Assembly: GCA_030447385.1 (NCBI GenBank)
Contig: JAUJOY010000009.1
Location: forward strand, 1-54,218
DNA length: 54,218 nucleotides
From: Mycobacteriales bacterium
GTDB lineage: Bacteria > Actinomycetota > Actinomycetes > Mycobacteriales > SCTD01
Direction: 5' to 3'
The number at the start of each line of letters is the position of its first letter. The first letter of the stretch is position 1. Position numbers and translations under genes: made by a program. The notes below the pieces were generated by a model. The model ran no database searches. It had not been told where the DNA came from and worked only from the letters and a program-made list of their open reading frames with translations. Positions 28,464-37,269 of this stretch are shown here, piece after piece.

Positions 28464-28606
28464 GTGCTCCCCCGGACATCTGCTTGCTCCTGCAGCTACG
28501 GGCACAACGGACTCGCCGCAGCGCGTATGCCCCCGCGGGTTGCACTGGGACCTGGTCGGGTAGCGGACCGCGAGGAGCACGCAGGCAACGCATCGAGGAG
28601 GAGCAC

Positions 28607-28831
28607 ATGGGCAGCGCCCACACCCCGGCCGACGACCTCGTCTACGACCTGGTCAGCATCCAGTACCACGCGTTGAAGGCTGCCCAGACGTACGCGAAGT
28701 ACCTGGAGGACGCGAAGGGCCACGACGACGTCGAGGAGTTCCTGCGGGAGGCGCAGCAGCAGGATGCCCAGCGGGCCGAGCGCTGCCACGCGCTGCTGCG
28801 CGACCTCACCAAGGAGCATGGCATCGGCTGA
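28607..28831 (+). CDS. Small ferritin-like helical protein, conserved hypothetical
   Basis: 74 aa with a strong SD (GAGGAGGAG). DLVYDLVSIQYHALKAAQTYAKYL, then GHDDVEEFLREAQQQDAQRAERCHALLRDL form two amphipathic helices of the kind seen in ferritin-like/DUF2383-type half-bundles, which may dimerise. His and Glu are present, but a complete di-iron EXXH set is not. Short proteins of this pattern are common in actinobacteria. Function unknown. Confidence 0.8.
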   Translation: MGSAHTPADDLVYDLVSIQYHALKAAQTYAKYLEDAKGHDDVEEFLREAQQQDAQRAERCHALLRDLTKEHGIG

Positions 28832-28873
28832 CGTGCCTGGACCGGTCCGGCTCCCGGCGAGGAAGGCAGGGAC

Positions 28874-29806
28874 GTGGGGCGCATCCTTCTCGGCACCGCG
28901 TCATGGACGGACAAGACGCTGCTCGCCTCCGGCTGGTACCCCGAGGAGGCGAGCGATCCGGCGCAGCGCTTGGCGTACTACGCCGCGCAGTTCCCGCTCG
29001 TGGAGGTGGACTCGACCTACTACACGCCGCCCAACGAGCGGAACTCCTCGCTGTGGGCCGAGCGCACCCCCGCCGGGTTCGTCTTCGACGTCAAGGCCTA
29101 CTCGCTGCTGACCCAGCACCCGACCCGCGTGGCCTCGCTCTACAAGGACCTGCGACCGGAGACGGCCAAGAAGAACATCTACCTCAAGGACCTGGAGCCG
29201 GCGGTTGTCGACGAGGTCTGGGAGCGGTTCCTGCGCGCGCTCGGCCCGCTGCACGACGCGGACCGGCTCGGTTCCCTGCTGTTCCAGTTCCCGCCGTGGT
29301 TCGGCATCTCGCGCCGCAACAAGCACTACCTGCTCGAGTGCAAGGAGCGCTGCGCGCCGTACCGGATGTGCGTGGAGCTGCGCAACACCTCGTGGGTGTC
29401 GGAGGAGAACCGCGAGGAGACGCTGGACTTCCTCACCTCCTACGGGCTCCCCTACGTGGTGGTCGACATGCCGCAGGGCTACCCCTCGTCGATCCCCCCG
29501 ACCGTGGCGGCGACCGCCGACTCCGCGGTGGTGCGGTTCCACGGGCACAGCGACAAGTGGGAGAGCAAGGACATCTACGAGCGCTTCGGCTACCTCTACG
29601 CCGAGCAGGAGCTGCGGGAGTGGGCGCCGCGGATCGAGCAGCTGGCCGAGCAGGTGGCCGGGGACGTGCACGTGCTGACCAACAACTGCTACCGCGACTA
29701 CGCCCAGGTCACCGCGCGGCAGCTGGCGCAGCAGCTGCCCGCCACCCGGCGCCGGGCCGGTGGCCCAGCAGCTGAGCCCGTGGCACCACGTGGCGCCTCC
29801 GGGTAG
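28874..29806 (+). CDS. DUF72 (YecE-type) protein
   Basis: 310 aa TIM-barrel-like family of unknown enzymatic role. Clear blocks: ILLGTASWTDKTLLASGWYP, VDSTYYTPPNERNSSLWAER, FVFDVKAYSLLTQHPTR, LLFQFPPWF, CVELRNTSW, VVVDMPQGYPSS, VRFHGHSDKWESKD and LTNNCYRDYAQVTARQLAQQL (the N-N/C near-C-terminal motif). GTG start with SD GAGGAAGG. Complete. Confidence 0.94.
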   Translation: MGRILLGTASWTDKTLLASGWYPEEASDPAQRLAYYAAQFPLVEVDSTYYTPPNERNSSLWAERTPAGFVFDVKAYSLLTQHPTRVASLYKDLRPETAKKNIYLKDLEPAVVDEVWERFLRALGPLHDADRLGSLLFQFPPWFGISRRNKHYLLECKERCAPYRMCVELRNTSWVSEENREETLDFLTSYGLPYVVVDMPQGYPSSIPPTVAATADSAVVRFHGHSDKWESKDIYERFGYLYAEQELREWAPRIEQLAEQVAGDVHVLTNNCYRDYAQVTARQLAQQLPATRRRAGGPAAEPVAPRGASG

Positions 29807-29815
29807 ACCTGCCTC

Positions 29816-30414
29816 ATGAGGTGGCTCGTCGTCGTGGTGCTGGTGGCCGGGTGCGCCGTGGCTCCAGCGGCGCCGCCCGTCGTCCCGCCGCCGCCGCTCC
29901 TCCCCTCGCCGTCACCGTCAGTGGTGGTGCCCTACCGGGTCGAGGTGCGTGCTGCGGTGGAGGGCTTCGCCGACGTCGTCGACGGCACACTGGGCGACCC
30001 CCGCGGCTGGCAGCGGGCGGGCTTTCGGCTGGTGCGCACCGAGGACGCGCCCTACACCGTCGTGCTCGCCGAGGCGAGGGAGACCGTACGGCTGTGCCTG
30101 CCGTACGACACCTACGGCACGTACTCCTGCCAGAACGGGCCGGTGGTCGTCCTCAACGCCGATCGCTGGCGCACCGCCACGCCGGAGTGGACCGGCGACC
30201 TCGCGACCTACCGGCAGATGCTGATCAACCATGAGGTCGGCACCTGCTCGGGCAGCGGCACCCGCCGGCTCCGCAGTGTCCCGTGCCCGGGCAGCCCGCC
30301 CTGGTGATGTCGCAGCAGAGCACCGAGCTGGACGGCTGCCTGCCCAATCCCTGGCCGCTCGCCGCGGAGGTCGAGCGGGCAGCGACGCACGACCTTCCCC
30401 TTGCTCCGCCCTGA
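29816..30414 (+). pseudogene. DUF3152 zinc-metalloprotease-like lipoprotein, frameshifted
   Basis: Begins MRWLVVVVLVAGCAVAPAAP (lipobox VAGC), then the secreted DUF3152 domain (LCLPYDTYGTYSCQNGPVVVLNADRW). At NHEVG the frame breaks: as written it ends in GTCSGSGTRR and a stop at 30307. One base later the other frame gives HLLGQRHPPAPQCPVPGQPALVM, QQSTELDGCLPNPWPL and a stop at 30412. Restoring a single C near 30241 recreates HEVGHLLGQRH. The lesion therefore removes the HExxH zinc site. True pseudogene or base-call error. Confidence 0.85.
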
Positions 30415-30478
30415 AGCTGCCGGACGTGAGACGCACCTCACGGAAGTGCCGGGTCACGGGGGCCGTTGCACTCCGAAG

Positions 30479-31807
30479 ATGAGTACCTCCTCCGATGCCG
30501 GCCGGGTCGCCGCGCTCGTGGGGCTCCTGTTCGGTTTGGCCGGCATGGGCAGCGCCGCCGTCGCGGTCACCCTGCCGGCCATCGCCGCGGACCTCGGCCT
30601 GTCGACCGGCGGTGCGTCGTGGATCATCAGCCTCTACGCGCTGATGCTGGCGGTGGCCACTGCCGTCTACGGCCGGGTCGCCGACCTCGCCGGCATCCGG
30701 CTGCCGCTTCTGGTCGGCGTGGGCCTCATGACGGCCGGCGCGCTGCTCGGTGCGCTCGCTCCGTCCTACGGGCTGCTGCTCGCCGCGCGGCTCCTGCAGG
30801 GGACCGGCGCCGCCGCGGTGCCGGTGCTCGGGATGGCCATCGTCAGTGCCCGCTACCACGGGGGCGTCCGCACGACGGCGCTCGGTCGTGTGGCAGGCAC
30901 GGCCGCCGCCGTGAGCGCGCTGGGCCCGCTGGCGGGCGGACTGGTCGAGGATGCGCTCGGCTGGCGGGCGGTGGTCGCTCTTCCCGTGCTCGGGCTGCTC
31001 GTCGTCCCTGCCCTGTGGCGGGCGATCCCGACCGAGGGGACCGGCGCCCGTCTCGACGTGCTCGGGGCGGTCCTCGTCGCCGGGACCGCCACCGGGCTCG
31101 TGCTGCTCGTCCAGTCGCCGGCGTCGGGTGTGCTGGTGGCGACGGTGGGTGCTGTGCTGCTCGGGCTCGGCGTGCCGGCGGCGGCGGCCCGCGTACGCCG
31201 TCGGCCGCAGGGCTTCCTGCCGCTCGCCGTCGTCCGGGAGCCGGTGGTGGTGCGCAGCTCGCTCGCGGCGTCGGCCGTGCCGGCTGCGTGGTTCGCCCTG
31301 CTCATCGCCGTCCCGGCGGTTCTTGCCGCGCGGGGGTGGACGCCGCTGCACATCGGCCTCGCGCTGGTGCCGTCGGCGGTGACGGGCTTCCTCGCGCCGC
31401 GGCTGGCCGGTCCGGTGCTGGAGCGGCTCGGCCCGGCACGCTCTCTTGCGGTGTCGGGGCTGACCGCGGCCGTCGCGCTCGTTCTCGCGGCCGGCGGCGC
31501 CACGGCGGGCTCGGCTCCGCTGCTGGTGTCGGCGGTGATGCTCGTGACGTTCGCCTTCGGCCTGGGCCAGCCTGCGCTGATGGCCGCCGTGGGAGGAGCT
31601 GTGGCTGCGGACGTACGCGGTGTCGCCCTCGGGATCGCCACGCTGGTGTTCCTGGTGGGCGGCGGCGTCGGGTCGGCCGTCGTCGGCGGGTTCGGCGACC
31701 TCTTCGGCCTGAACCGGAGCCTGCTCCTGCTGGCCCTGCTGCCCGTGGTGGCCAGTCTCGGGCTCGTCTCGACGATCCGCGCCGAGCGCCTCGCGTACGC
31801 CCGCTGA
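30479..31807 (+). CDS. MFS transporter (DHA-type drug/metabolite efflux)
   Basis: 442 aa with 12 to 14 hydrophobic helices. The signature between TM2 and TM3 is YGRVADLAGIRLPLLVGVGL. The TM5 antiporter-like motif is AVSALGPLAGGLVEDALGWR (motif C, GPLxGG). The ATG at 30479 is preferred, because the 26-residue upstream extension is hydrophilic and overlaps the DUF3152 end. Substrate not predictable. Very Ala/Leu/Val-rich, as usual for the family. Confidence 0.92.
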   Translation: MSTSSDAGRVAALVGLLFGLAGMGSAAVAVTLPAIAADLGLSTGGASWIISLYALMLAVATAVYGRVADLAGIRLPLLVGVGLMTAGALLGALAPSYGLLLAARLLQGTGAAAVPVLGMAIVSARYHGGVRTTALGRVAGTAAAVSALGPLAGGLVEDALGWRAVVALPVLGLLVVPALWRAIPTEGTGARLDVLGAVLVAGTATGLVLLVQSPASGVLVATVGAVLLGLGVPAAAARVRRRPQGFLPLAVVREPVVVRSSLAASAVPAAWFALLIAVPAVLAARGWTPLHIGLALVPSAVTGFLAPRLAGPVLERLGPARSLAVSGLTAAVALVLAAGGATAGSAPLLVSAVMLVTFAFGLGQPALMAAVGGAVAADVRGVALGIATLVFLVGGGVGSAVVGGFGDLFGLNRSLLLLALLPVVASLGLVSTIRAERLAYAR

Positions 31808-31861
31808 GGCCTGGGACGAGATCGTCGAGCAGAAGCCCGACGAGCGCGTGGGCTGACCTCG

Positions 31862-31873
31862 CTTCACGTGAAG
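31862..31873. repeat. Perfect 12-bp palindrome CTTCACGTGAAG
   Basis: Lies between the convergent MFS and thioesterase genes. GAAGGTCACCTTC-like half-sites follow at about 31871-31884. Too short for a strong terminator and not at a promoter. Role unknown. Confidence 0.3.
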
Positions 31874-31942
31874 GGTGACCTTCGCAGGGGGCCCCACGGA
31901 TGCCTGGCGCGGCGAGGTCCCGCCGCACGGAGCTCCGGGCAG

Positions 31943-32281
31943 CTACGCGGGGACGGAGAACGTGCCCAGCGCATCGGCGAGGACGGCCCCGTCCTGGCTG
32001 ATCTCCCCCTCCACGATGAGCAGCCGCTTGCCGCGCTTGCGTACGCGGGCGGTCGCCTCGAGCCGGCCCGGCTTCCCCGGCTCGAGGTAGGTCACGGTGA
32101 GGGCGACCGTGACCGGACGCTCCCCACCCGCCTCGGCGACGGCCTCGCCCATGGCGACGTCGAGCATGGTCGCCATCAGCCCGCCGTGCACCGTCCCGTG
32201 CGGGTTGAGGTGCTCATCGACAGCGTCTACGACCACGCGGCCGTCGCTGATCTGCAGTGCGGAGTGCTCGCGAAAGCCCAT
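31943..32281 (-). CDS. PaaI-type hotdog thioesterase
   Basis: 112 aa single hotdog domain that should hydrolyse acyl- or aryl-CoA thioesters. Active-site segment NPHGTVHGGLMATMLDVAMG carries the family HGG motif and Asp. VALTVTYLEPGKPGRLEATARV is the following beta sheet. Near-complete length for the family. The start is ATG 32281, with TAGCAG 6 nt upstream, a near-match to the leaderless pattern. Confidence 0.91.
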   Translation of the reverse strand: MGFREHSALQISDGRVVVDAVDEHLNPHGTVHGGLMATMLDVAMGEAVAEAGGERPVTVALTVTYLEPGKPGRLEATARVRKRGKRLLIVEGEISQDGAVLADALGTFSVPA

Positions 32282-32469
32282 CCCCGGCTGCTACCCGGCG
32301 GGTGCCCGACTAGACGAGATGGTCGGCATCCGGCTGATGCACCTGTGCTTCGGCCACGTCAGGCGGGGGAGCAGGCGCGGCGGGGGATGTCTGCTGCCCG
32401 CGTCGCCTCGCCGGCAGCACAGACCTGCTGCGCCTTCTGTCGGGTGTCTGCTCGCCCATTGAGGTCGTC
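32282..32469. other. Gap between thioesterase and DUF5999 genes
   Basis: Holds the thioesterase promoter (minus) and the DUF5999 leader. No gene supported. Confidence 0.4.
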
Positions 32470-32670
32470 ATGTGCAGCCACCAGCCGCAGCGCCCGGCCG
32501 GCCGAGGCTTCGGACCGCGACGCCGCGCGCGCGCTCGCCGCCCATCAGGACCAGGCTGGAGCCTGCTGTGCAACGGCGTCATCGCCTTCGACGACCTGGG
32601 CGACTGCTGCCCGGCGGGCGGTCCCTTGCTCCCGCATCGGGTGCTGGCGGCAGCGGGCCGGGCTCGCTAG
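32470..32670 (+). CDS. DUF5999-like small protein with a frameshifted middle
   Basis: 66 aa. Both ends match the short actinobacterial DUF5999 pattern: [10 protein letters not shown] at the start and [18 protein letters not shown] then [10 protein letters not shown] at the end. Residues about 11-28 ([17 protein letters not shown]) do not. In the next frame the same DNA reads [18 protein letters not shown], which is the expected family centre. Two opposite shifts therefore leave the gene open but scramble about 18 residues. Probably damaged. The 3' end overlaps ppgK by 4 nt. Confidence 0.6.
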   Translation: MCSHQPQRPAGRGFGPRRRARARRPSGPGWSLLCNGVIAFDDLGDCCPAGGPLLPHRVLAAAGRAR

Positions 32671-33437
32671 CCGCGTCGAGCCGACTTCCCCGCTGCCAGG
32701 AGGGCCGCACCGATGATGCCGGCCTCGTTGCGCAGCGCCGCCGGCCGCAGCGGCGGCCGCACGTCGAGCAGGTGCAGCCACTTGTCGGACTTCTTGCTGA
32801 CCCCGCCGCCGAGGACGACGAGGTCCGGCCAGAGCAGCCGATCGACGAGCCGAAGGTAGCGCTCAACCCGCGACGCCCACTGCTGCCACGACAGCCCCTC
32901 GCGGTCGCGCGCCGAGTCCGACGCCTGCTGCTCGGCCACAGCGCCGTCCAGCTCGAGGTGCCCGAGCTCGGTGTTCGGCACGAGCCGGCCATCGAGCAGG
33001 AGGGCGCTGCCGATACCCGTGCCGAGGGTGAGCACGAGCACCGTTCCTGGGATGTCCCGCGCTGCTCCGTAGCGCGCCTCCGCCACGCCGGCCGCATCGG
33101 CGTCGTTGACGACAGCCGGCCGGCGGCCGGTGCGCTCCTCGACCAGTGCGACGACATCCGTGCCGATCCACGCGTCGTCGATGTTGGCCGCGGTGCGGAC
33201 CACGCCGTGCATGACGACGGCCGGCAGGGTCAAGCCGAAGGTGCCTCCTGGAGCGCCTGCCTGCTCCAGCACCTGCGCGACGACGTCGCACACCGCATCC
33301 GGAGTCGCCGGCTGTGGCGTCGCGATGCGCACCCGTTCCGCGGCCAGAGCGCCGCGGTCCAGGTCGACCGGGGCGCCCTTGATCCCGCTGCCTCCGACGT
33401 CGATGCCGAACCCGCTGCTGCCGGGGGCCTTGTCCAT
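32667..33437 (-). CDS. ppgK: Polyphosphate glucokinase (ROK family)
   Basis: 256 aa. Phosphorylates glucose using polyphosphate and/or ATP. Motifs: phosphate-1 [33 protein letters not shown], and [11 protein letters not shown], the PPGK form of the catalytic/glucose region, then [15 protein letters not shown]. The ELGHLEL segment and overall length favour ppgK over ordinary ROK sugar kinases. ATG 33437. Divergent from the YbaK gene across a strong hairpin. Confidence 0.93.
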   Translation of the reverse strand: MDKAPGSSGFGIDVGGSGIKGAPVDLDRGALAAERVRIATPQPATPDAVCDVVAQVLEQAGAPGGTFGLTLPAVVMHGVVRTAANIDDAWIGTDVVALVEERTGRRPAVVNDADAAGVAEARYGAARDIPGTVLVLTLGTGIGSALLLDGRLVPNTELGHLELDGAVAEQQASDSARDREGLSWQQWASRVERYLRLVDRLLWPDLVVLGGGVSKKSDKWLHLLDVRPPLRPAALRNEAGIIGAALLAAGKSARRG

Positions 33438-33495
33438 GGTGCCGGTCTGCCCCGGACTCAGGACGTGAACACGGCGGCGGATCCCCCCAAGATCC

Positions 33496-33535
33496 TCGGA
33501 AGATCCCCAGCACCCAGGTGCTGGGGATGCTCCGA
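33496..33535. repeat. 40-bp inverted repeat in divergent promoter region
   Basis: Core stem TCCCCAGCACC / GGTGCTGGGGA (33504-33514 with 33517-33527), flanked after a 3-nt internal loop by TCGGA / TCCGA. It lies between the divergent ppgK and YbaK starts, where a terminator is not needed. An operator, RNA leader element or mobile-element scar is possible. Confidence 0.7.
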
Positions 33536-33610
33536 AGATCCCGGGCGGCCTGTCCAGGACGGGTCGGGCCGCCCAGCGCTGCCCGACGATCGGCTGCGTC
33601 GCGGGCGGGT

Positions 33611-33616
33611 TAGCCT
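33611..33616 (+). promoter_or_regulatory. TAGCCT -10 hexamer for the YbaK gene (leaderless type)
   Basis: TAGCCT ends 6 nt before GTG 33623, with no Shine-Dalgarno between. Confidence 0.5.
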
Positions 33617-33622
33617 CCGCCG

Positions 33623-34162
33623 GTGCTCGGCCGCCTCGACCTCGTGCCTGCGCTGACGCGTCCCGACCTGCTCGCCGGACCGGTCCAGGCGCTGTTGCAG
33701 CAGTGGCCGCGGGCGGCAGACGTGCTGGTCGCCGAGATCGACCCCGCTCTGGCGGACACCGAGGCGTTCTGCGCGGCGTACGCGGTCGACGTGGCGGCCT
33801 CGGGGAACTGCGTCGTCGTGGCAGCCCGCCGCGGCGGGAACGTCCGCCTCGCGGCCTGCCTCGTGCTCGCCACCACCCGCGTCGACGTCAACGGCGTCGT
33901 GCGCCGACGGCTCGACGCGCGGAAGGCGTCCTTCGCTCCGCTCGAGATGGCCGTGCAGGCCACGGGCATGGAGTACGGCGGCATCACGCCGGTCGGCCTC
34001 CCGGCCGACTGGCCGGTCCTCGTGGATGGTGCGGTCGCCACGGCCCCGCAGGTCGTCGTGGGCAGCGGGCTGCGTCGCTCCAAGATGGTCCTGTCCGGCC
34101 GCGCTCTCCTGGACCTTCCGGGCGTCGAGGTGCTGACCGGTCTCGGTCAGCCGGTGCCGTGA
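33623..34162 (+). CDS. YbaK/ProX-type aminoacyl-tRNA deacylase
   Basis: 179 aa. Trans-editing domain that hydrolyses mischarged tRNA, such as Cys-tRNA(Pro). The family Lys lies in [10 protein letters not shown] and the substrate loop in [13 protein letters not shown] (G-x-GG-x-x-P-x-G). [11 protein letters not shown] and [16 protein letters not shown] form the preceding strands. Length is slightly above the minimal 155-160 aa domain through an N-terminal helix. Start GTG. Complete. Confidence 0.9.
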   Translation: MLGRLDLVPALTRPDLLAGPVQALLQQWPRAADVLVAEIDPALADTEAFCAAYAVDVAASGNCVVVAARRGGNVRLAACLVLATTRVDVNGVVRRRLDARKASFAPLEMAVQATGMEYGGITPVGLPADWPVLVDGAVATAPQVVVGSGLRRSKMVLSGRALLDLPGVEVLTGLGQPVP

Positions 34163-34475
34163 GTCCACGTCAGACCCGCGCACCCCGCTGTCTGGCCTCG
34201 GCCGACCGGCTCCAGGGAAGGGCCGGGATCGTGCCGTAGGGTCAGGGTGCGTCGACACCGGTCCTGAGCAGGCAGGGCGGCAGGTGCCGTCAGCAGGCTG
34301 GACGAAACTTGATCGACCGGGACGACCGCGCGCGTGTGAACAGGCAGGGCCGGCAGGCGCAGAGCCGCGCCGCCGGCATCCGGCTGCAGACCACCTCGAT
34401 CGTGCTGGCGAGCCGGCGGTGCCTCGAGTCCTCAGCGCTGCTGCTCGCCGTGGAGCCAAGAGGGGAGATTCCTCG
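34163..34475. other. Intergenic region upstream of the GAF-SpoIIE phosphatase gene
   Basis: No gene supported. Contains TAGGGT at about 34236-34241 and the SD AGGGGAG just before ATG 34476. A leader of up to 230 nt would result if that hexamer is the promoter. Confidence 0.4.
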
Positions 34476-35744
34476 ATGAAGGGTCCGGGGCTCGAGAACC
34501 GCACGGGCACATCCATACCGCAGGACGTCCCGGCGACCGCGGCGGCCCTCGCCTGGCTGCTGCGCCAGTCGCACATGATGCGCCCCGACGAGCTCGCGCA
34601 GCTCGCCGCGAGAGCGTGCCGCCTGCTGGGCGCCCGGGGCTGCCGGCTGTACCTCGTCACCCGGGACCAGCGCTGCCTGGCCAGGATCCCGGACCCGGCT
34701 GACGCCGCCGAGGCGGAGCGGGAGCTCACCCTGGACGGGACGGTTGCGGGGCGGGTCTTCCGCCACACCGAGGTGATCGCCAGCGCGGACGGGCAGCGGC
34801 TGTGGGTGCCGCTGCTGGACGGCACAGAGCGTCTCGGTGTGCTGGAGTTGCTGGTGGACGACGCGGCTCAGGCCGAGCGGCTGCGGGAACCGGCCCTGGC
34901 GGTGGCCGCGCTGCTCGCCGAGCTCGTGGTGAGCAAGGGGCAGTACACCGACGCGTTCGAGAGCGTCCGACGGGCACTGCCCATGGGGGTGGCGGCCGAG
35001 ATGCTCTGGCGCCAGCTCCCGCCGTTGACCTTCGCCTCTGACCGGTTCGTCGTGACCGCGCAGCTCGAACCGTGGAGCGAGGTCGGCGGTGACGCGTTCG
35101 ACTACAGCATCCACGGGGACATGCTGCGCCTCGCCGTGTTCGACGCCATGGGCCACGGCCTCGGAGCGACGCTGCTGGCCAGTGTGGCGCTCGCGGCCTA
35201 CCGCAACGCCCGGCGGGCCGGTCAGGACCTCCTCGCCACCGCCACGACGATCGACGCGGTCCTCGCCGCGCAGTTCGGCACCGAGAGCTTCGTGACCGCC
35301 GTTCTTGCCGAGCTCGACCTCAGGACCGGCGTCGTCCGGACGCTGTGCGCCGCACACCCCGCACCACTGCTGGTACGCGGCGGCCGCTCTGTCGGCGAAC
35401 TCGACACCGAGCCCGGGCTCCCTCTCGGGTTCGGCGGCCGAGACGACATGATCGTGACCGCCTCGCTGCAACCCGGCGACCGCATCCTGATGTTCAGCGA
35501 CGGCGTCGTGGAGGCTCGATCCCCGGAGGGAGCCTTCTTCGGCACCGACCGGCTGATCGACCTCCTCGTCCGTGAGGAGTCGAGGCAGCAACCCCCGCCC
35601 GAGACCCTCCGCCGCCTGATCCTGGCCGTCCTGGATCACCAGCGCGGCGCTCTGCAGGACGACGCCACGCTGCTGCTGCTCGAGTGGGCCGGCGACAGCA
35701 CGGCCCTCCTGCCTGAGCAGCAGGGCCGGAACATCTCGATCTAG
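34476..35744 (+). CDS. GAF - SpoIIE/PP2C serine phosphatase
   Basis: 422 aa RsbU/RsbP-like stress-signalling phosphatase. A GAF-like sensor spans about residues 25-155 (ACRLLGARGCRLYLVTRD, LTLDGTVAGRVFRHTEV). The PP2C domain at about 200-415 has its metal Asp in EVGGDAFDYS and FDAMGHGLGATL, then AHPAPLLVRGG, RILMFSDGVVEA and LQDDATLLLLEW, so it should be active. ATG 34476 with SD AGGGGAG. An anti-anti-sigma substrate is not encoded nearby. A GAF-ANTAR regulator lies 0.4 kb further. Confidence 0.93.
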   Translation: MKGPGLENRTGTSIPQDVPATAAALAWLLRQSHMMRPDELAQLAARACRLLGARGCRLYLVTRDQRCLARIPDPADAAEAERELTLDGTVAGRVFRHTEVIASADGQRLWVPLLDGTERLGVLELLVDDAAQAERLREPALAVAALLAELVVSKGQYTDAFESVRRALPMGVAAEMLWRQLPPLTFASDRFVVTAQLEPWSEVGGDAFDYSIHGDMLRLAVFDAMGHGLGATLLASVALAAYRNARRAGQDLLATATTIDAVLAAQFGTESFVTAVLAELDLRTGVVRTLCAAHPAPLLVRGGRSVGELDTEPGLPLGFGGRDDMIVTASLQPGDRILMFSDGVVEARSPEGAFFGTDRLIDLLVREESRQQPPPETLRRLILAVLDHQRGALQDDATLLLLEWAGDSTALLPEQQGRNISI

Positions 35745-35909
35745 GAGCCGGTTCCCGGTCACCCAGAGCGGCGAAAGCGGGGACGGAGGTGGCGATAATC
35801 CCGCCTGCGTCGTAACCTGCGGCCTGAATCGGTTGCGCTGCGTGACGAGGCCCTCGTCAGCACGCTCGGTCCGCACACAGGGAACGGCGACGTCAGACAG
35901 GACGATCCG

Positions 35910-36155
35910 GTGGAAGCAGTCTTCACGTACACCGCCGACCAGCTGCCCGAGGCCTGCGCCTGGGCCGGGACGCAGACCAGGTCGTGGGGCCTGCCGTCCG
36001 CGCACGTCCCCAGCTGGCTCGCGCAGGCCGCCAACCAGCTGGCGGACAGCGAGAGCGGCAAGGCCGTCCTCTGCTACGACCCCGAGGACCGCCTGCTGTC
36101 GTTCGACGTCTGGTCCGACGGCCGTCGCGTTTTCGGCATGGACGACTTCCTCTGA
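35910..36155 (+). CDS. Small hypothetical protein
   Basis: 81 aa from GTG 35910, beginning MEAVFTYTADQLPEACAWAG. Reads as a helix (VPSWLAQAANQLADSESGK) followed by two strands (AVLCYDPEDRLLSFDVWSDGR, VFGMDDFL). Family not recognised. Codon bias and the position between two regulators support it as real. A PP2C-linked small partner is possible but unproven. Confidence 0.55.
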   Translation: MEAVFTYTADQLPEACAWAGTQTRSWGLPSAHVPSWLAQAANQLADSESGKAVLCYDPEDRLLSFDVWSDGRRVFGMDDFL

Positions 36156-36183
36156 GGGACTGCCCCCGGCCCTGTGGCGGACC

Positions 36184-36963
36184 TCAGTCCTGAGGCGCCG
36201 CCGGGCCGGGGGGGCGGAGCGACGCGGGCAGCCTCCCGCTGCTGACCAGCTCCTCCGCGATGTCGGGCAGCCGGCGGTTGGTGGTCTGGCTGGCTCTGGC
36301 GAGCAGCTGGAACGCCCTGTCGCCGGTGACCTTGAACCGCTCCATGAGGATCCCCTTGGCCTGGCCGATGAGGTCACGGGTCTGCAACGCCGAACGCAGC
36401 TGCTCCTGCTGCTGCGCCCCGGCCATGGCGACAGCGGCGTGGGAGGCGAACAGCAGGGCCACGTGCTCGGACTCGTCGTCGAACGCGTCGACCTGCGGGC
36501 TGGCGAGGTTCAGCGCCCCCAGGTCGTCATCGTCGACGTAGAGCTGTACCGCCAGCATGCTGGCGATGCCGAGCTCATCGGCGCGTCTGGCGAAATCGGG
36601 CCAGCGCTGCTCGGCGCTCATGTCCGGCAGGCGAATGGTCCTCTGGTCGTAGAGGCTGTCCAGGCAGGGTCCCTGCGCGGCTTCGTACTGCGCGCGGTCG
36701 CCGGCGCGGGACAGCTGGTCGGTAGCTGCCAGCGTGCGCACCTCCTGGCGCTTCTTGACCGCGGAGATGCTCGCGTGCTCAGCGCCCGGCACCGTCCCCA
36801 CCGCCGCATGAACGATCGCGGTCAGCGTGGCCTCCACGTCGTCCTCGGCCTCCAGGGACCTTGCCAGCGCGCCCAGCTGGTCCGCGAGCAGGTTCGGGCC
36901 GCTGGTCACTCCGGTGTCCCTGCTGGAGGGCCGCCCCTTGCTCTCGTGACCGCTCCGGCTCAT
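36184..36963 (-). CDS. GAF-ANTAR RNA-binding antiterminator protein
   Basis: 259 aa. GAF sensor about residues 25-180 (GAEHASISAVKKRQEVRTLA, AAQGPCLDSLYDQRTIRLPD, WPDFARRADELGIASMLAVQ), then a C-terminal ANTAR domain (LQTRDLIGQAKGILMERFKV, TGDRAFQLLARASQTTNRRL, PDIAEELVSSGRLP), which binds tandem RNA hairpins to prevent termination. ATG 36963 with SD GAGGAGG. No histidine kinase is adjacent. The GAF domain is presumably the input. Confidence 0.93.
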   Translation of the reverse strand: MSRSGHESKGRPSSRDTGVTSGPNLLADQLGALARSLEAEDDVEATLTAIVHAAVGTVPGAEHASISAVKKRQEVRTLAATDQLSRAGDRAQYEAAQGPCLDSLYDQRTIRLPDMSAEQRWPDFARRADELGIASMLAVQLYVDDDDLGALNLASPQVDAFDDESEHVALLFASHAAVAMAGAQQQEQLRSALQTRDLIGQAKGILMERFKVTGDRAFQLLARASQTTNRRLPDIAEELVSSGRLPASLRPPGPAAPQD

Positions 36964-37269
36964 CGCTCCTCCTCGCAGCTCCGGGCGACAGAGGTAGGCC
37001 TGGGCGCAAGCTGCTGAACATCCAGGCCCGACAAGCATGACGCATCCGGGCGGCCGCGGCGGCGCCCACTGACACAAGCGGGAAGGGCGGCACCAGACCC
37101 GGCGCCGACGCGGCCGCGGTGCCGCCGCCGGGGACTTGTACCGCGGACCCGCGGATGAGGACTCCCGCTGCTTTCGCTGCCGTGCCGGCGGACAGGAACA
37201 CTTATATGGCAGCGCGCTAGGCGAGCGCCGGACAGTGACGAAGGCGCTACGGCATGCAATCTTCGCGGG
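36964..37269. other. Intergenic region with an AT-rich promoter-like patch
   Basis: No gene supported. A rare AT-rich tract (CACTTATATGG, about 37199-37209) lies 60 nt upstream of the plus-strand gene at 37270 and may hold its promoter. The minus side holds the GAF-ANTAR leader. Confidence 0.4.

Noticed and set aside
31862-31873. CTTCACGTGAAG as a transcription-factor operator
   Set aside because: Lies between convergent gene ends, not at a promoter. One 12-bp palindrome alone is weak evidence.
29918-31897. 659-codon open frame on the minus strand across the MFS gene
   Set aside because: Arg/His/Gln-rich composition typical of an antisense shadow. The plus strand has a complete MFS protein with motifs.
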